Source: Symbiodinium kawagutii
Taxonomy: Eukaryota; Sar; Dinophyceae; Suessiales; Symbiodiniaceae
Reading direction: 5' to 3'
Assembly (NCBI GenBank): GCA_009767595.1
Contig: VSDK01022151.1
Span: forward strand, 124,001 to 188,000
Length of the DNA: 64,000 nucleotides
In this document: positions 60,398 to 64,000 of the stretch, in pieces
How the letters are laid out: each line of letters opens with the position of its first letter
Numbering within the stretch: the stretch's first letter is position 1
Notes under the pieces: model-generated
What the model saw: only the letters and a program-made list of their open reading frames with translations
Database searches by the model: none
What the model was told of the DNA's origin: nothing
Position numbers and translations under genes: made by a program

Positions 60398-62500
60398 TCA
60401 CAAGCTGGTGCCAGCGCGGCGCGGGCCACGCATTTGCAGATCATGCACCTGGGTGCGAAGCAAGCGCAGTGCTTCAGCCAGGGTGATCAATTGCCTGGAT
60501 GGCTATGGGTCAAGCAGTTAACCCACCAACTAATGGGGGATAACAACCAACAATAATAAGGAAAACAATGGTTAGTGATAGGGGCACCAGGGGTACAGGG
60601 TTTTGACCCATATCCATGTGTTTCGCGAAAAAGTTTGGTTGAAAGCCATGGTTTTGGGCTGTTGATGGGGATGGATATTGCTTTGCAACTCATGATGATG
60701 GTCATTCAATTCTCAACCAGACTGACCGCGCACACAGCTATAAGCAGCTGTAATGATAGTCGTTCAATGAATTATGGTATGTCGTGGCAATGCTTGCTCC
60801 ACACCTACTGTATATCATTGATGTCAACCAGTTGGTATGCCCCCGTAGTAACAACCGGCAAAGTGTCTGCTTCACTTTTATAGAGCCAAGATATACCCAA
60901 CTAACCAAGTATTTTGCCCAGCCATATCCACCCAGGAATTCGATCACTTCAGCACTACGAGGCACTCGTACTTCTGCGCTTCATCTGAGTCCACCCAGTC
61001 TTCGTCATATCCCGCAGCCGACTTCTCGCTCGATCGCTGGAGCTCGCGCGCGGCTCTCATCAGAAGTGGTAACTGGCTGATGTCAAGTCTGAGTTTCGGA
61101 TGTTAAGCCATTGAGTATCATGGCATGATAGAAAAGCGGTGGATGACTTAACATGGCTAGGGAAGTCCCGACCCCGGAATAGCTTCATCAAGGCTTGAAG
61201 TTAGCAGCTCTGCCACACAAAAACACAGCTCTTGTTTGACCATTCAGTGGACGAATGGAATACGCTCCTATGCTGAAATGCTGCTGTTAGAAGCGCACGA
61301 TCCCTTGCTAGAGTCCCCAGGATTCAAAGCCTGTATGTCTAGTGACATTGGGGACTTGCTCTCATGACTGTCATCAATTTGCCTGAAGTTTTTTGAGGAT
61401 TCACAGCTGGCAAGTGAAGGATGCGCGAAGGGTGAGTGTGTTGCAGGACAACTGCCACCATTTCAGAGTGGGTAGCCCCTGGTTCTAAGATGCTTGATGA
61501 GTCATTCAACAGGCTTGCTATATCTACACGTATCTACCACAACTGGTAGCCAACGGTCATATCCACCAAGCACAATCCCTTGGGTCCCACTTCAGCTGGC
61601 GGTCGAATTCCAGGTCTTGGCTCAAATCGGTCATGGCCATTGGCTATTCCAGCGACCCCAACAGAATCATCTGGGGGGTGGGAATCAGCCACCAAGCTAC
61701 ATATTGGTGAGGATCAACCACCAAGCTATTTCACCACCAAGAAACCCTGCTGCTCCAGCATTACCATCGAAACAATTCAGCAAGGTCATTGGTCGAGTCA
61801 GGTTTCTTAACTGATTCTCGGGATCAAGAAGCATAGACACCATGAATTTTGGTATTATCTCCAAGAACCTAAGCGGCTGTTCCTGCGGACCAGCCAGCTA
61901 CTTCATCGTGGCCGTGGGCTATCAACTTGGGCGAGGCTTTGTACAGACCACCCTGAGCGACCAGGCAACAGGATCTTTTGGGAGGGCCCTAGGGCTTCAT
62001 ACGCTCGGTGTAACTCCCATGGCACCCCCTATGAAAAATGTTAGAGTCAAACAACCCTTTGTTAATAGTTACATTTCGCACAGTCAAGTTAGCTATATAA
62101 ATACCCACTATATATTGATAACTTGATAACCATTCATTAAGCAGCTAAAGTTGTTCAGCTAATGCAGCTGCTTGTAGATCAATTAGCTACCATATATTAA
62201 TGGTTCACTAAGTAGGTATACAATTAATATCCTTTAATCAACCAACTATAACTGGGATTGATACTATATAACCAAATATTTCATAGCTATTGATAGCCAT
62301 TAATAACCACATATGAATTGACCAACTAAAGTTGTTCAGCTGGTTATGAATGCCTATTCCGTCGGTCCACCGGCCGGTCACCCGCATCGCAGCTAACCGT
62401 TCCCGCCTTGGCCGTTGCTCCGCCCTCATGAGCCTGGTGCCCTGGTGAACCAGCTGCAGGGGAACGACGAGTCGCAAGGTGAAATCGGGCGGCTTCACAT
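60398..62500 (-). CDS. 3' part of a split minus-strand gene, unknown
   Basis: Terminal exon 60,494-60,398 follows CATCCAG|G and reads QLITLAEALRLLRTQVHDLQ, then MRGPRRAGTSL and TGA, a short amphipathic helix with a basic tail. An upstream island at about 61,075-60,953 reads LPLLMRAARELQRSSEKSAA, then GYDEDWVDSDEAQKYECL, with a GTAGTG donor in phase 0 (the frame itself would stop at 60,944). A further island at about 62,455-62,350 reads LVHQGTRLMRAEQRPRRERL, then AAMRVTGRWTDGI. All three are on one strand and share a charged, helical character, but the joins are not phase-proven. No family is recognised. The acceptor of the last exon is 6 bp from a B element. Confidence 0.42.
60501..60615 (-). 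mobile_element. family B copy next to a 3' splice site
   Basis: GGCTATGGGTCAAGCAGTTA at the left and AGGGTTTTGACCCATATCC at the right, reverse orientation. Flanks GGAT and ATGT do not match. In minus sense its end runs straight into the acceptor of the 60,494 exon. Confidence 0.78.
61090..62010. other. mixed region with weak plus-strand frames
   Basis: From 61,860 to 61,990 a plus frame reads GPASYFIVAVGYQLGRGFVQ, then TTLSDQATGSFGRALGLHT, somewhat protein-like but without good splice sites. The rest of the span shows nothing firm. Confidence 0.25.
62015..62080 (+). mobile_element. family C fragment
   Basis: GGCACCCCCTATGAAAAATG, then GTCAAACAACCCTTTGTTAA. Central part only. Confidence 0.4.
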
Positions 62501-62509
62501 TGACGGTTA

Positions 62510-63340
62510 ACGGTCAATTGATGGTGGATTAGATGGTGAATAGATGTTTCATAGCTGTTTAGTAGCTGGTTAGATGGTTAAATGGTCAATTGTTGGTTGA
62601 TTACTGGTTGATAATGGCTTTTAATGATGGTTTTATTGATGCTTAATGGTTCATGGTTGGTTGATCAATGGTCAATAATCGCTGTTCAATGATGGTTCAA
62701 TGGTCAATTGATGGTTCATAGCTGATCAATTGGTGATTAGTGACCAACTATTTCTGGTAAGGTTGGTTTGATGGTTAATGGTCAATTGTTCGTTGATTAC
62801 TGGTTGACAATGGCTGTTAGTGATGTTTTTATTGATGATTAGTGGTTGATGGAGGATTAGATGGTTAATAGATGTTTCATAGCTGTTTAATAGCTGCTTG
62901 ATCAATGGCTCATAGCTGATTGGTTGGTGTTTGGTAACCAAGAAATGGGTAACAAGTGGCGGTTGATTTCATGGTTCATGGTCAATTGATGGTTGATGGA
63001 TGGTCCTGATTTTGATGGTTCATAGAAAATAGAAGCTCGACATTGATACCTAGTCCATATGGTTGATTAGATGGTCAAAAGGTGGTCAATTTATGGTTCA
63101 GTAATGGGACAAAGCTGTTTAACAGCTGATCTACAGCTGGTTAACAGCCAATTCATAGCTGATGAATGGCTAGTTGGTGAGGCTTCTTGATGAGAGTTGG
63201 AATGTTCTGGTTGATTGATGGTTGATGATGGCTCATACGGGTGAATAAGTAGCGTTGATGGCTCATAGCTGAAGCATCTTACATGTTGACAATGGTAGCA
63301 CCATTCTAGTAGCTAGATTTATGCGCAAGTCAATCACCAC
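62510..63340 (+). other. GGTCAATTGATGG word block with long direct repeat
   Basis: ATGGTCAATTGTTGGTTGAT, then TACTGGTTGATAATGGC, at 62,581 recurs at 62,778. GATGTTTCATAGCTGTTTA recurs at 62,543 and 62,871. No gene. Confidence 0.6.
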
Positions 63341-63780
63341 TTAACTTATCTGTATTGTCAACCATTGTACAACCACAATCAACCACTAACCACTAATACA
63401 TAGCAAGCATTGAGCAATATATGTTCCATTATATCTTTCTCAAACAATATATATAGTCATTGTTGTCTGTACCGTCATACGACCACCATGAATCGTTAAC
63501 AATGCACATCAATGGTTGAACCACTAACAATAACATTGTATAACCATGAATGGTCAGTAACCACCATTATCAACCGGTACGAATGGTCATAAGCCAGTGG
63601 ATCTAATAAGAATTAATGGATACAAGCCAATGGATGATACCAGCATTAGCCATAATGACCATAGAAGATCATAGAACTAATGGTTATACATTGTTCGATA
63701 AAATACCAAACATTGTAGAACCGTTCATGGTTGACAACCAACCATCATAAATGATTCTAAGCCAGCAGTAACCATCATGG
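63340..63780 (-). other. AACCATAAACC word block
   Basis: Complementary polarity to the preceding block (AACCACTAACCACTAAT, CAACCATCATAAATG). No gene. Confidence 0.5.
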
Positions 63781-63802
63781 ATCTTTCCATGATCTCCAAA
63801 CC

Positions 63803-63875
63803 TCAGCTCAATGCCTCGATCTTCTCTGCTTTCTTCTCGATCTTCTCGTCCACCTTTTCATCGAGCTCCAACAAT
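63803..63875 (-). CDS. 3'-terminal exon, coiled-coil tail, unknown
   Basis: A pyrimidine-rich acceptor (TCCTCGGCTTTCTGAG) precedes a minus frame reading LLELDEKVDEKIEKKAEKIE then ALS and TGA. Alternating Glu/Lys with Leu/Ile/Val spacing is a short coiled coil. The rest of the gene would lie beyond the right edge of the window. A longer plus frame over the same bases (Ser/Phe-rich) is its shadow. Confidence 0.45.
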
Positions 63876-64000
63876 CTCAGAAAGCCGAGGAAGGATCGAC
63901 TTGTCGTTCGGATGATTAACCCATTTGACATGGTTGATTTCGTAGTGAATTCATGGTTCTAATTGGTTAATTCATGGTTGATCATGATGAATTGATGGTG

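Overview
This window looks like nuclear DNA of a dinoflagellate, probably of the Symbiodiniaceae/Polarella type. That is an inference from four things. Most of the 64 kb is AT-leaning, gene-poor and built from degenerate TGGTTRATGG / CCATYAACCA words. Short GC-richer islands sit in it like small exons, with AG|G acceptors and both GT and GC donors. One long protein has the ubiquitin-like plus 22-residue LPxxLQxLTFGxxFNQSL architecture that I associate with dinoflagellates. Several families of short inverted-repeat elements saturate the introns and spacers. There are no bacterial operons, rRNAs, tRNAs or CRISPR arrays that I can support.

Layout. From 1 to about 17.9 kb, coding signal is on the minus strand: a split gene with ZIP metal-transporter transmembrane segments (exon 1 at 17,865, last firm exon at 7,265), then the intronless-looking ubiquitin-like/FNIP-LRR gene (6,836 to 4,878). 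From about 19.9 to 38 kb, the best exon-like islands read on the plus strand. Inside this stretch is a 4.5 kb block (about 25.7-30.2 kb) almost free of the short mobile elements, with its own repeats and two long tetranucleotide arrays. From about 40.7 to 64 kb, coding islands are again mainly on the minus strand: a widely split RING/TRAF-type zinc-finger gene (55.1 to 48.8 kb), further exons down to 40.7 kb, a coding region at 56 kb, and two 3'-terminal exons at 60.4 and 63.8 kb. The strand therefore switches once divergently (17.9-19.9 kb) and once convergently (38-40.7 kb).

Mobile DNA. I recognise at least eight MITE-like families, here called A to H. A (about 100 bp, ends GGTGGTTTCTC) and B (about 115 bp, ends GGCTATGGGTCAA) are commonest, with about 20 and 16 copies. 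Fifteen A or B copies are bounded by perfect 4-bp target duplications, mostly of the form ANNT. C (ends CTGGTTGGTGGTTTCAA) is almost as common. D appears to target TA, and one D copy sits inside an A copy. A single larger element (57,427-59,196) has about 185-bp terminal inverted repeats and a GTTA duplication. Several elements lie within a few to a few tens of bases of predicted splice sites. All splice models here come from reading frame, phase and consensus alone and need transcript evidence.
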